64,000 nt of DNA from contig NZ_PDJF01000001.1 of NCBI RefSeq assembly GCF_002563965.1, forward strand, positions 682,001 through 746,000. The letters run 5' to 3'. The translations under genes and the position numbers were made by a program. Position 1 is the stretch's first letter, and each line of letters begins with the position of its first letter. The notes under the pieces are model-generated. The model had not been told where the DNA came from. It saw only the letters and a list, made by a program, of their open reading frames with translations, and ran no database searches. The DNA comes from Corynebacterium renale. Lineage in GTDB: Bacteria > Actinomycetota > Actinomycetes > Mycobacteriales > Mycobacteriaceae. Positions 9,074-17,127 of the stretch are shown piece after piece.

Positions 9074-11028
9074 CACTGATCGCAGACCGTTACGAACTCG
9101 GCGATGTCATTGGCACCGGCGGCATGTCGGACGTCTACGCCGCCACCGACACACTGCTCGGACGCGACGTCGCCATCAAAATGCTGCGCCTAGAAATGGC
9201 CCGCGACCTCAACTTCCGCGAACGATTCCGCCGCGAAGCCCACAACTCGGGCAAACTCAACCACCCCGCGATCGTGGCCGTCTACGACACCGGCGAGACG
9301 CTTATCGACGGCACCTCCGTCCCCTACATCGTCATGGAACGCATCGTCGGGTCCACCCTGCGCGACATCGTCCAAGACCACGGGCCGATGGAACCCACCG
9401 AAGCGGCCGCCACGCTCATCCCCGTCTGCGACGCGCTGCAAGCCAGCCACGACGCCGGCATCGTCCACCGCGACGTCAAACCTGCCAACATCATGATCAC
9501 CAACACCGGTGACGTGAAAGTCATGGACTTCGGCATCGCGCGCGCTTTGGACGACTCCACCTCCGCCATGACGCAAACCTCCGCAGTCATCGGCACCGCC
9601 CAATACCTCTCCCCCGAACAAGCCCGCGGCAAAGCAGCCGACGCACGCTCCGACATCTACGGCCTCGGGTGCGTCCTCTACGAACTTCTCACCGGGAAAC
9701 CACCCTTCCAAGGCGAAACCCCCTTCGCCGTGGCGTACCAACACGTCCAAGAAAACGCCGAACCGCCGTCCAACTTCATCCCCGGTTTGACGCCCACGGA
9801 AGCCGTCAACGTAGACGCCGTGGTCTTGACCGCCATGGCAAAACACCCCGGCGACCGCTACCAAACCGCCATCGACATGGCCAACGACCTGGAACTACTC
9901 TCCCGCAACGCAGTCACCCAAGCCGCCCGCACCCACGTGACACCCCACGAGGCGCCCACGGACATCGAACCCGGCGCGCCGGCGGCACGCGGAGCAGCAG
10001 CCGCCGGGGCTGGTGCTGGGGTTGCTGCACAGCCGGCGCAGATCCCGCCGCAGGGTGGGACACACCGCCGCGCTGAAAGAGGCTCCGCGTGGTTGAAGTG
10101 GGTGGCCGCGGTGCTTGCGGTCGTCGTCGTTGGCGTGGGTGGAGCCTTCGCCTACGACTACTTCACCGAATCCCGGGCAACCGCACACGCCGTCACGGTC
10201 CCCGACGTAGAAGGCATGGACCGCGCAGCCGCCGTCAAACAGCTAGAGAACCTGGGCCTGCTCGTCGACGTCACCGAGGAGCCCAGCCCCGACGTGCCAC
10301 GCGGCACCGTGCTGCGCACCAACCCGTCGGCGAACTCGCAGCTACAGCGCGGCACCGCGATCATGGTCGTGGTTTCTGCAGGTAAAGAAATCACCGACGT
10401 CCCCGACGTGACCGGCAAGAAACTCTCCGACGCATCCAAGCTTCTCGACGAAGCCGGCCTGGCGCTCGCCCAAAACGTGCGGGAGGAATCCTCCACCGAC
10501 GTACCCGAAGGCGAAATCATCAGCCAACACCCAGCCGCCGGTGCCCAACTATCCAAAGGCTCTGAAGTCATCGTCACCGTATCCACCGGCGCAGAAGAAC
10601 TGCGCGTCCCCGACGTACGCGGCATGACCGGCGCCCAGGCCACCACTATCCTGCAGGACCTGGGCTTCGAAGTTTCCGTGACACCCATCGACGGGTACGA
10701 ACGCGCCGAACAGGTCGTGGGCGTCTCCGGACTGGGCGGATACCGGCCGAAAGGTTCCGTGATCACCCTCGAAGTCTCGCGCGGGAACCTCATCATGATG
10801 CCCGACATCACCCGCATGACCCCCTCCGGCGCACTCGACGCCCTGCGCGCAGCCGGATGGCAAGGCCAAGAATCGCAGCTCCGGCAGGGAGAAACGGTCA
10901 AGACCGCGCTGCCTACCGACGCCGAACGCATCGCCGTCGTCTCCCCTGAACCCGGCACGCCGATCCGGAATAACCAGACGATCGATATCCGGTTGTACCG
11001 ATTCGACCTCAGCGCGCTGGCGAACTAG
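9070..11028 (+). CDS. pknB: Ser/Thr protein kinase PknB with four PASTA domains
   Basis: 652 residues. The kinase domain (1-275) has GTGGMSDVYAA, DVAIKML, HRDVKPANIM and DFGIARA. The activation loop MTQTSAVIGTAQYLSPEQ keeps the two threonine/serine positions autophosphorylated in the mycobacterial enzyme. A membrane segment (WVAAVLAVVVVGVGGAFAYDY, about 340-360) leads to four PASTA repeats starting VPDVEGM, VPDVTGK, VPDVRGM and MPDITRM. PASTA domains bind muropeptides or lipid II, so the kinase senses cell-wall precursors. Likely targets encoded nearby are CwlM, MurJ, FhaA, FhaB, CrgA and PstP. Confidence 0.96.
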   Translation: MTLIADRYELGDVIGTGGMSDVYAATDTLLGRDVAIKMLRLEMARDLNFRERFRREAHNSGKLNHPAIVAVYDTGETLIDGTSVPYIVMERIVGSTLRDIVQDHGPMEPTEAAATLIPVCDALQASHDAGIVHRDVKPANIMITNTGDVKVMDFGIARALDDSTSAMTQTSAVIGTAQYLSPEQARGKAADARSDIYGLGCVLYELLTGKPPFQGETPFAVAYQHVQENAEPPSNFIPGLTPTEAVNVDAVVLTAMAKHPGDRYQTAIDMANDLELLSRNAVTQAARTHVTPHEAPTDIEPGAPAARGAAAAGAGAGVAAQPAQIPPQGGTHRRAERGSAWLKWVAAVLAVVVVGVGGAFAYDYFTESRATAHAVTVPDVEGMDRAAAVKQLENLGLLVDVTEEPSPDVPRGTVLRTNPSANSQLQRGTAIMVVVSAGKEITDVPDVTGKKLSDASKLLDEAGLALAQNVREESSTDVPEGEIISQHPAAGAQLSKGSEVIVTVSTGAEELRVPDVRGMTGAQATTILQDLGFEVSVTPIDGYERAEQVVGVSGLGGYRPKGSVITLEVSRGNLIMMPDITRMTPSGALDALRAAGWQGQESQLRQGETVKTALPTDAERIAVVSPEPGTPIRNNQTIDIRLYRFDLSALAN

Positions 11029-11044
11029 CGCGGCCGGGCGCTGG

Positions 11045-11075
11045 GCGGCATCCTCTGCGGAGGGTGCCGCTTTTT
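11045..11075 (+). terminator. terminator of the fhaA-pknB operon
   Basis: The stem GCGGCATCCTC pairs with GAGGGTGCCGC around a TGCG loop and is followed by TTTTT. It starts 16 bases after the pknB stop codon. Confidence 0.9.
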
Positions 11076-11094
11076 GCTGGCTGGCGCCAGCTCG

Positions 11095-11183
11095 TGTCGC
11101 TTTCCCTCCATTCTGCCGGTTAAGCCCACCTAAACCCGCAGGTTAAAATTTTGCACCCTGTGCAGATTGGAGGGTTTGCGACA
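11095..11183 (+). repeat. 89-bp hairpin repeat, family B copy 1
   Basis: Begins TGTCGCTTTCCCTCCATTC and ends GGAGGGTTTGCGACA; the two ends form an imperfect inverted repeat of about 22 bp. The second copy at 13982-14070 has the same length, 89 bp, in the same orientation and about 84 percent identity. The two copies bracket metQNI. No ribosome binding site or open frame of note lies inside. Confidence 0.85.
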
Positions 11184-11324
11184 ATCCGCCGCGCGGGCTC
11201 CAGCAGGCGCCTCCGTTAGTCGCTTGCTTTCTACTTACGGCGAGGACCCGAATAATTACCCAGAGGGAGCCATGATCGCACGAACGTTTTTATTCACAGC
11301 ACACCTGCAGGAATATATAACTAA

Positions 11325-11340
11325 TAGACTTCCTTGTCTA
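11325..11340 (+). promoter_or_regulatory. McbR-type operator upstream of metQ
   Basis: TAGAC-TTCCTT-GTCTA is a perfect match to the TAGAC-N6-GTCTA palindrome bound by McbR, the TetR-type repressor of sulphur amino-acid genes in Corynebacterium glutamicum. It lies 57 bases before the metQ start codon, so methionine/SAM-dependent repression of the importer is expected. Confidence 0.85.
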
Positions 11341-11396
11341 TTCGAAGTAGCCTAAGCGGTCTAGTTAGTATGCGCCCACCCCAAAGGAGTTCGCCC

Positions 11397-12218
11397 ATGT
11401 CTTTCCTCAAGAAAGTCACCACCCTCGCTGCTACAGCTGCCGTCGGCCTGTCCCTTGCCGCCTGCGGTGGTGGGGAAACCGATGACCAGACGATTCGCGT
11501 GGCCACTTCCCCTGGCCCGTACTCTGTTCTCTTCCAAGATGGCATCGATCCAATCCTGACCGAAGCCGGCTACAAGATTAAGTACACGGAGTTCACCGAT
11601 CTGCGTCAGGCGGATGTTTCCGTGCAAGAAGGTTCTACGGACCTGAATGTGGACCAGCACACCTCCTACATGAATAACTTCAACAAGGAGACGGGCGCGA
11701 ACTTGGCCGCAATTACGCCGATCCCGACGGTCCCAGCGGGTATTTACTCGCAGCGCCACAACGACATCAGCCAGGTCGCCGATGGCCACAAGGTGGGTAT
11801 CCCGGCGGACGCCTCCAACCAGTCCCGCGCATTCCTCATACTTGCCGACGCCGGCTGGATCACCCTCAAGGAAGGCGCAAACCCTGGCCTTCTGACCACC
11901 AAGGATGTGGAAGAAAACCGCTACAACCTGGACATCCAGCCGATGGATTCTTCCACAATTCCACGCGCTTTGGGCGACCTGGACTGGGCGATTATCCCTG
12001 GCGCAATCTCTTATTCTGCGAAGGTGGATCCAGCGTTGCAGTACTTCCAGGAGAACCTGCGCCCTGAGCTAATTCTGCAGGCTGTGGTCCGTTCGGAGGA
12101 TAAGGATTCCGAGTGGGCGAAGGCCGTCGCGGAGGCGTACCGCAACCCCAAGTTCCACGAGTTCCTGGATCAGGAGAACAAGAATAACTACTGGTTCGTC
12201 CCGGACGAGATCAAGTAA
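11397..12218 (+). CDS. metQ: methionine-binding lipoprotein MetQ
   Basis: 273 residues of the NlpA/MetQ family. The signal peptide ends in the lipobox SLAAC, so the mature protein is lipid-anchored. Conserved features include VATSPGPYSVLF near the mature N-terminus, and the ligand-site stretch GIPADASNQSRAF. ATG at 11397 follows AAAGGAG; in-frame upstream codons lack a site and would place residues before the signal peptide. It captures D- or L-methionine outside the membrane for MetNI. TAA overlaps the metN ATG. Confidence 0.95.
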   Translation: MSFLKKVTTLAATAAVGLSLAACGGGETDDQTIRVATSPGPYSVLFQDGIDPILTEAGYKIKYTEFTDLRQADVSVQEGSTDLNVDQHTSYMNNFNKETGANLAAITPIPTVPAGIYSQRHNDISQVADGHKVGIPADASNQSRAFLILADAGWITLKEGANPGLLTTKDVEENRYNLDIQPMDSSTIPRALGDLDWAIIPGAISYSAKVDPALQYFQENLRPELILQAVVRSEDKDSEWAKAVAEAYRNPKFHEFLDQENKNNYWFVPDEIK

Positions 12219-13243
12219 TGGCGCACACTCACGGACCAGCGGTCTCGTTTCGGAATGTCACGAAGTCTTATGACGAGGTAACCGCAGTCGACGACATCAG
12301 CTTCGATATCCCACGCGGCACCATCTGCGGCATCGTGGGCACGTCGGGGGCCGGCAAGTCCACCCTGCTGCGCACGGTCAATGGATTGGAAAAGCCCACC
12401 TCAGGCACGATTGAGACTTTAGGCGAGGAACCCGCTCGCTTATCGACGTCCGCGTTGCGCACCTTGCGGCGCAAGGTTGGCATGGTTTTCCAGCACTACA
12501 ACCTCGTCGGTTCCAAAACGGTCGCGGAGAATGTGGCCATGCCCCTTCTCCTGGCGGGCGTGGCACAGGAGGAACGTGAGCGTCGAGTAGCAGAGGCGCT
12601 GAGCCTCGTCGGCCTTGCCGAGCGTGCCAGCCACCGCCCTACACAATTGTCCGGCGGTCAGCAGCAGCGTGTCGGTATCGCGCGCGCCCTGGTGACCAAC
12701 CCGGAAATCCTGCTCTGCGACGAACCAACCAGCGCCCTCGACCCGATCACCACCGCCCAAATCTTGGAACTGCTGGCGCGGATTAACCGAGAACTGGGAC
12801 TCACGATCATCGTGATTACTCACCAGATGAGCGTGGTTGCTCGCATCGCCGACGATGTCGCCGTCCTAGAAAACGGCAGTTTGATTGAGCATGGGCCCGT
12901 CGAGAAAGTGTTTGCCCAACCGGTCCAACCACTGACCCGACGCTTCGTGGAGACCGTCATTCCGCAACGCCTCCCCGACGACGTGCGTACCCGCGCCCGC
13001 TCCAAGCCCACCGACGTGCTCGTGCGCGTCGTCCACACAGGCGGTGCCGCGGCCTCGTTAATCGGTGACTTGAGCAGTACATATCCGGTGAAGGTATCGC
13101 TATTACACGCGGCGGACGCCCCACTGCGGCGTACGACCGTCGGCACGCTAGTGTTGGCCATCTCCGGAGCCTCTAGCGACGTGGACGCCGCGCTTGCCGA
13201 CGCCCACTCGCGCCCCAATGTGAACGTGGAGGTACTCCCATGA
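12218..13243 (+). CDS. metN: methionine ABC transporter ATPase MetN
   Basis: 341 residues. The ABC ATPase (1-240) has Walker A GTSGAGKST, signature LSGGQQQRVGIARAL, Walker B ILLCDEPTSALDP and the H-loop ITHQM. The C-terminal part (about 265-341) matches the NIL domain (RVVHTGGAAASLIGDLSSTY), which binds methionine and inhibits transport when the cell is replete. It overlaps metQ by one base and metI by four. Confidence 0.95.
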   Translation: MAHTHGPAVSFRNVTKSYDEVTAVDDISFDIPRGTICGIVGTSGAGKSTLLRTVNGLEKPTSGTIETLGEEPARLSTSALRTLRRKVGMVFQHYNLVGSKTVAENVAMPLLLAGVAQEERERRVAEALSLVGLAERASHRPTQLSGGQQQRVGIARALVTNPEILLCDEPTSALDPITTAQILELLARINRELGLTIIVITHQMSVVARIADDVAVLENGSLIEHGPVEKVFAQPVQPLTRRFVETVIPQRLPDDVRTRARSKPTDVLVRVVHTGGAAASLIGDLSSTYPVKVSLLHAADAPLRRTTVGTLVLAISGASSDVDAALADAHSRPNVNVEVLP

Positions 13244-13917
13244 CCTGGTGGCAAGAAACCTTTGATACCCGCGTTGGCCTCGGCGATTACCTATCCGCCG
13301 GCTACGAAACCCTCTACATGGTGTTCGTCTCCCTATTCGTGGGCACGCTGATCGGCATCCCACTAGCACTGGCACTCGTGCTGTACCGGCCCGGTGGCCT
13401 GCTGAAGAACACCGTCCTATACAACGTTGTGAACGCGGTGGTGAACCTCGTACGTTCCCTGCCGTTCATCATCTTGATGGTGGCGATCATCCCGTTCACC
13501 CGCCTGCTGGTAGGCACATCAATTGGCACGACAGCCGCGTTAGTTCCATTGACGCTGTACATCGCACCGTTTATCGCCAGGCTCATCGAATCCGCCCTCT
13601 TAGACGTCGATCCCGGCATCGTTGAAGCGGCAGAAGCGATGGGCGCAACAACGTGGCAAACCATCCGCCACTTCCTGCTCCCCGAAGCTAAGCCTTCAAT
13701 CATCCTGGCACTAACCACCTCCACCGTGGGCCTGATTGGTGCTACCGCGATGGCCGGAACTATCGGCGGCGGCGGCGTGGGTGACCTGGCTATTTCCTAC
13801 GGTTACCAGCAATTCGATACCGTCGCGATTGTCATGACCGTCATCATCTTGGTCGTCGTCGTGCAGCTCATTCAGTCGCTGGGAAACTGGCTGGCCCGGC
13901 GCGCGCGAACCCACTAA
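13240..13917 (+). CDS. metI: methionine ABC transporter permease MetI
   Basis: 225 residues with about five membrane helices. The cytoplasmic coupling motif EAAEAMGATTWQTIRHFLLPEA is recognisable (shown in two parts: EAAEAMGATTW and QTIRHFLLPEA). The overlap ATGA with metN shows coupling. It forms the channel of the methionine importer. No clear terminator follows; the family B repeat begins 64 bases downstream. Confidence 0.94.
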   Translation: MTWWQETFDTRVGLGDYLSAGYETLYMVFVSLFVGTLIGIPLALALVLYRPGGLLKNTVLYNVVNAVVNLVRSLPFIILMVAIIPFTRLLVGTSIGTTAALVPLTLYIAPFIARLIESALLDVDPGIVEAAEAMGATTWQTIRHFLLPEAKPSIILALTTSTVGLIGATAMAGTIGGGGVGDLAISYGYQQFDTVAIVMTVIILVVVVQLIQSLGNWLARRARTH

Positions 13918-13981
13918 TCGCAAGCGCCGTAAGGCTCCCCGCCCGCCGACGGAACGGTTTTTACTGTCGCCTTGAAGCCGG

Positions 13982-14070
13982 TGTCGCGTTCCCTCCATTC
14001 TGTCGGTTCAACCAGATTAAACTCGCAGGCCAAATTTTTGCACCCTGTGCAGAATGGAGGCTTAGCGACA
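13982..14070 (+). repeat. 89-bp hairpin repeat, family B copy 2
   Basis: Begins TGTCGCGTTCCCTCCATTC and ends ATGGAGGCTTAGCGACA, same length and orientation as copy 1 at 11095-11183. The best conserved parts are the ends and TTTTGCACCCTGTGCAGA. It separates metI from the exported-protein cluster. Confidence 0.85.
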
Positions 14071-14107
14071 TAATGAATCCAACCCACCCCAACGACAGAG
14101 GAAAACC

Positions 14108-14527
14108 ATGCGAAAACTCATAGCCGGGGCGTCAGCCACAGCGATGGCGTGTGCACTTGCCGCGTGCACCACGCCGACCGAGCCCGCCGCCCCCAGCACG
14201 ACCACCGTTACCGCGCTCACCACCGTTACCGCAATGCCAGGCCCGTGCACTCCGGAGCTGATTACTAACGACGGCTACCAGTACGAAGAATTCGTCATGT
14301 TCTGCGACGGCACGTGGAAATATGCAGGCCAGCCCGCTAGTGATCACACGTGGTTCGCTCGGTGGGACGGCACTTCGTGGGTTCCTTACGCGAAGGACGG
14401 CGCGCACTCGATGAGCGCTCTCCCCTGCTATAACCCGGAAACCCTACGAAATGAGGGCCTGCCGGAGGCGATTATTCAGAAGTACCAGAACATCGGGCCG
14501 ATTTGCGCTGACAGTCCAAACGCCTAA
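14108..14527 (+). CDS. small lipoprotein, four-cysteine family, member 1
   Basis: 139 residues, function not recognised. A lipoprotein signal ends in LAAC (about residue 19), followed by a threonine-rich linker. The mature domain shares a pattern with the two next genes: C, then FCDGTW, then WDGTSWVPY, then PCYN and a final C, i.e. four conserved cysteines that could form two disulphides. ATG at 14108 follows AGAGGAAAACC. The protein is predicted to sit on the outer face of the cytoplasmic membrane. The family looks lineage-specific. Confidence 0.8.
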   Translation: MRKLIAGASATAMACALAACTTPTEPAAPSTTTVTALTTVTAMPGPCTPELITNDGYQYEEFVMFCDGTWKYAGQPASDHTWFARWDGTSWVPYAKDGAHSMSALPCYNPETLRNEGLPEAIIQKYQNIGPICADSPNA

Positions 14528-14637
14528 CCACCTGCTTTTATACACCCACCCAGACAACCCGGGGGAAGTACTGCTATGCGCCTGCGAAAATCTTCTACAC
14601 TTATCTGAACACAGTCAGACCAAAACTGAGGATGCAT

Positions 14638-15096
14638 ATGACGAACCCGTTCGATACCCCTCCGCCAGCGCCGGCACGGCGTTCTTTCCCGACGAAAATC
14701 GTAGCCATCATCGTAGCCGTAATCCTGGCCCTCGTCGCTGTTGGAGCGGTCATCTCCTTACAGAATAAAAAGCCTTCGAACTGCTCCATCGATGCCATCT
14801 TCGGCTCTTCCCTCACCGAGGCAGAAATCAAGGATATTCACAACGACTCCGAGTCCATCGAACTACCTTTCTGCAACGGCACGTGGGCGCACCTCACTAT
14901 CGACGGTCACGACTTCATCACCGCCTGGACCGGCGAAAAGTGGGTCCCCTATGAGCGTAACCAGATTACGTTCCTCAGCCGTGGCTATTCATGCTTCCGC
15001 GAAAGCGGGCTACGTGCCGACGGCGCCCCCGACGAATTAATCGAACAGCTTAACCTGTGTTCTGCTGACGACGAAGCAACCTGGAGCAATCGATAA
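14638..15096 (+). CDS. membrane-anchored four-cysteine protein, member 2
   Basis: 152 residues. A proline-rich cytoplasmic N-terminus is followed by one helix (IVAIIVAVILALVAVGAVIS) and an extracytoplasmic domain with C, FCNGTW, WTGEKWVPY, SCFRESGL and a final C, matching the neighbours. There is no lipobox, so anchoring differs from members 1 and 3. ATG at 14638 is chosen over ATG at 14632 because CTGAGG lies six bases upstream of it. The TAA overlaps the next ATG. Function unknown. Confidence 0.78.
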   Translation: MTNPFDTPPPAPARRSFPTKIVAIIVAVILALVAVGAVISLQNKKPSNCSIDAIFGSSLTEAEIKDIHNDSESIELPFCNGTWAHLTIDGHDFITAWTGEKWVPYERNQITFLSRGYSCFRESGLRADGAPDELIEQLNLCSADDEATWSNR

Positions 15097-15929
15097 TGCG
15101 TCGCGTCCTCACAACCGCCGCCGCCCTGATCCTCGGCCTCGGGCTCACGGCCTGCAGCGATAACCCGCCGCCAGCGCCGTATCTCGCCGAGGCAGCGAGC
15201 TCGACCGCGCAGACGACAACCAGCACATCCACCTCCTCTGAAGCCGTGACGACGACCGTTACCACCGTCGTCGCGAAGCCCAGCAAGGGCGAGTGTGCGC
15301 CCACCCGAGAAGAACTTCTTGCTAACGATCCATCTCCCGCGGGCGCAATCTTTTCGTCCTACTGTGATGGTCAGTATCAGGTAGCAGCAGGTTACGCTAC
15401 AGATGGGAGCTCCCTACAACACTGGAACGGCGAAAAATGGGAATACATCAAGAGCACCGGAAAATACCCAGTGTCCATGAAGGCCTGTTTCTACGAGTCC
15501 GACCTCATCTCCCAGGGCGTACCAGCTGACGTTCGGGCGAAAGTTATGCCCCAACTTTTTACGTGCCCGACGTCCACACCTGAACAGCCCGCGCCAGCAC
15601 CCGCTCCCGCCCCTTCCCCGGCTTCGAATCTGACCAATGTGTCGTGTGGCGGTGGCAGGTACGTGCTCATCGTCGAATCGGTTCTGGCGTACGATGGCCA
15701 GGATCCGAAACCGCTGGTTGATGCAGGTTTGGCGCGTCACCCCGGCGCGCTGGCTACTTCCCCGGGAGCGTGCCCTTCGCTACGCGGGCGTTACGACGGT
15801 GCCGACGTCTACCCCATATATAAGGACTACGGCAGTGACCGCGCTGGCGTCTGCGCGGCGCAGGCTCGTGGTGAGGGCAACGCCCGGGAGCTGAAAAGTA
15901 GTGTCGATAATTATGCGAGCCCCTGCTAG
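15096..15929 (+). CDS. lipoprotein, four-cysteine family, member 3, extended
   Basis: 277 residues. The lipobox is LTAC. The first domain carries C, YCDGQY, WNGEKWEY, ACFYESDL and a C before a proline/alanine spacer (PAPAPAPAPSP). A second C-terminal domain of about 100 residues, absent from members 1 and 2, has its own cysteines (VSCGGGRYVLIVES, GACPSL, GVCAAQA, final C) and is not recognised with confidence. Start overlaps the upstream stop (TAATG). Likely exposed at the cell envelope; role unknown. Confidence 0.78.
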   Translation: MRRVLTTAAALILGLGLTACSDNPPPAPYLAEAASSTAQTTTSTSTSSEAVTTTVTTVVAKPSKGECAPTREELLANDPSPAGAIFSSYCDGQYQVAAGYATDGSSLQHWNGEKWEYIKSTGKYPVSMKACFYESDLISQGVPADVRAKVMPQLFTCPTSTPEQPAPAPAPAPSPASNLTNVSCGGGRYVLIVESVLAYDGQDPKPLVDAGLARHPGALATSPGACPSLRGRYDGADVYPIYKDYGSDRAGVCAAQARGEGNARELKSSVDNYASPC

Positions 15930-15938
15930 GAGGACACT

Positions 15939-16529
15939 ATGAAGACTCGACTAGTCGGAGTCACAGCTCTCGCGCTCGGTCTCACCGTCGCTGGTTGTGG
16001 GACGGCACATAATAAGGCGCAGGAAGAACCCGAAGTCGTCACCGTGACCAGCACGATTACGGAGGAACCTACCCCGGAACCATCCACCGTGGTGGTCACG
16101 GAAACCTCAACGGCATCCCAGAACAGCGCAGCATGCGGAACCCAAGACGGTCTTACGGCAGTTCGGGAAAACATTCACACGCTGAAGCCTGACAAGTACC
16201 AGTGGGATGCTGATTGCCCCGACCTCAGCGGCTATGACCCGTGCGCGGACCTATCCTGGGCGGCCATCCATGTATATGGCGGGACTGGTTCCTCCCCGAT
16301 TCATTTCATGCTCTTCCACAAGGGTGAATACGTGGGCACGGCTACCGAGCAGCCGGAAGGTCTTTTGCCCAGCGTTGATCGTCTCAGCGACGACGCTTTC
16401 CGAATCATCTACTCGGCTCCACGCGAAGGCGAAAGTAATTCAGAGGCCTCCGGGGCGTGGTATCGCGTATTCAACTGGTCGGACGCGGAAAACCGCGTCA
16501 TCGGCAGTGAGCGCATCTCACCAGACTAA
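15939..16529 (+). CDS. LppP/LprE-like lipoprotein, copy 1
   Basis: 196 residues. Lipobox VAGC, then a threonine-rich linker. The mature part contains DPCADLSWAAIHV, GTGSSPIHFMLFHKGEYVGTA, and a C-terminal FNWSDAENRV; this arrangement resembles the actinobacterial LppP/LprE lipoprotein family. The next gene is a clear paralogue. A strong AGGAGG lies ten bases ahead of ATG 15939. In mycobacteria members are envelope lipoproteins linked to persistence and efflux; no function can be assigned here. Confidence 0.8.
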   Translation: MKTRLVGVTALALGLTVAGCGTAHNKAQEEPEVVTVTSTITEEPTPEPSTVVVTETSTASQNSAACGTQDGLTAVRENIHTLKPDKYQWDADCPDLSGYDPCADLSWAAIHVYGGTGSSPIHFMLFHKGEYVGTATEQPEGLLPSVDRLSDDAFRIIYSAPREGESNSEASGAWYRVFNWSDAENRVIGSERISPD

Positions 16530-16557
16530 AGCAGCCATCTCGCACAAGGACAACACC

Positions 16558-17127
16558 ATGGAAATCCGACCCGTTCTCGCGTGTGCAGCGCTTACTGCCA
16601 GCCTGGTTGTAGCTGGTTGTTCCGCCGAACCCACCCCGGCCTCTTATATTACGGAGTCAACATCGTCCACTCCGGAAGTTTCTACGGTCACGGTCACCGC
16701 AACGACCACTGCCCCTGCGCCGGTGGCTTCGTGTGGTTACCCGGACGGCGACACAGCTGTGCGGGCTAACCTTCACCAGTTGCAGCCGGTCCGGTCAGAC
16801 TGGGATCCAGATCACGCGGATACCTCCGGATACGACGCGTGCGCGGACTTGTCGTGGGCTGTTATTTCGATTGAGCAAGGATCGTCGTCGTCCCCGTTCC
16901 AGATCATGTTGTTCCACCAGGGCGAGTACCTGGGGACGGGCACGCTGGATGCGTACGCCTTCATGCCGACAGTGACGCGCACCAGTGATAACAGTATTGC
17001 GGTGACGTACCATTACCCGCTCCCGGGTGAAAGCAACGCGATGCGTTCTGGAGAAACCCACGCAACCTTCACCTGGTCGGATGCAGAAAACCGGGTAATT
17101 ATGGAAGGTGACGTCCCAGCAACCTAA
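16558..17127 (+). CDS. LppP/LprE-like lipoprotein, copy 2
   Basis: 189 residues, paralogous to the preceding gene: lipobox VAGC, YDACADLSWAVISI, SSSSPFQIMLFHQGEYLGT and FTWSDAENRV. ATG at 16558 follows AAGGACAACACC; a longer frame overlaps the upstream gene and has no site. Its stop overlaps that of the convergent uvrA-like gene by four bases. Confidence 0.8.
   Translation: MEIRPVLACAALTASLVVAGCSAEPTPASYITESTSSTPEVSTVTVTATTTAPAPVASCGYPDGDTAVRANLHQLQPVRSDWDPDHADTSGYDACADLSWAVISIEQGSSSSPFQIMLFHQGEYLGTGTLDAYAFMPTVTRTSDNSIAVTYHYPLPGESNAMRSGETHATFTWSDAENRVIMEGDVPAT

Noticed and set aside
11186..11355. Short frame upstream of metQ
   Set aside because: It spans the McbR operator and promoter and has no homologue pattern or site.
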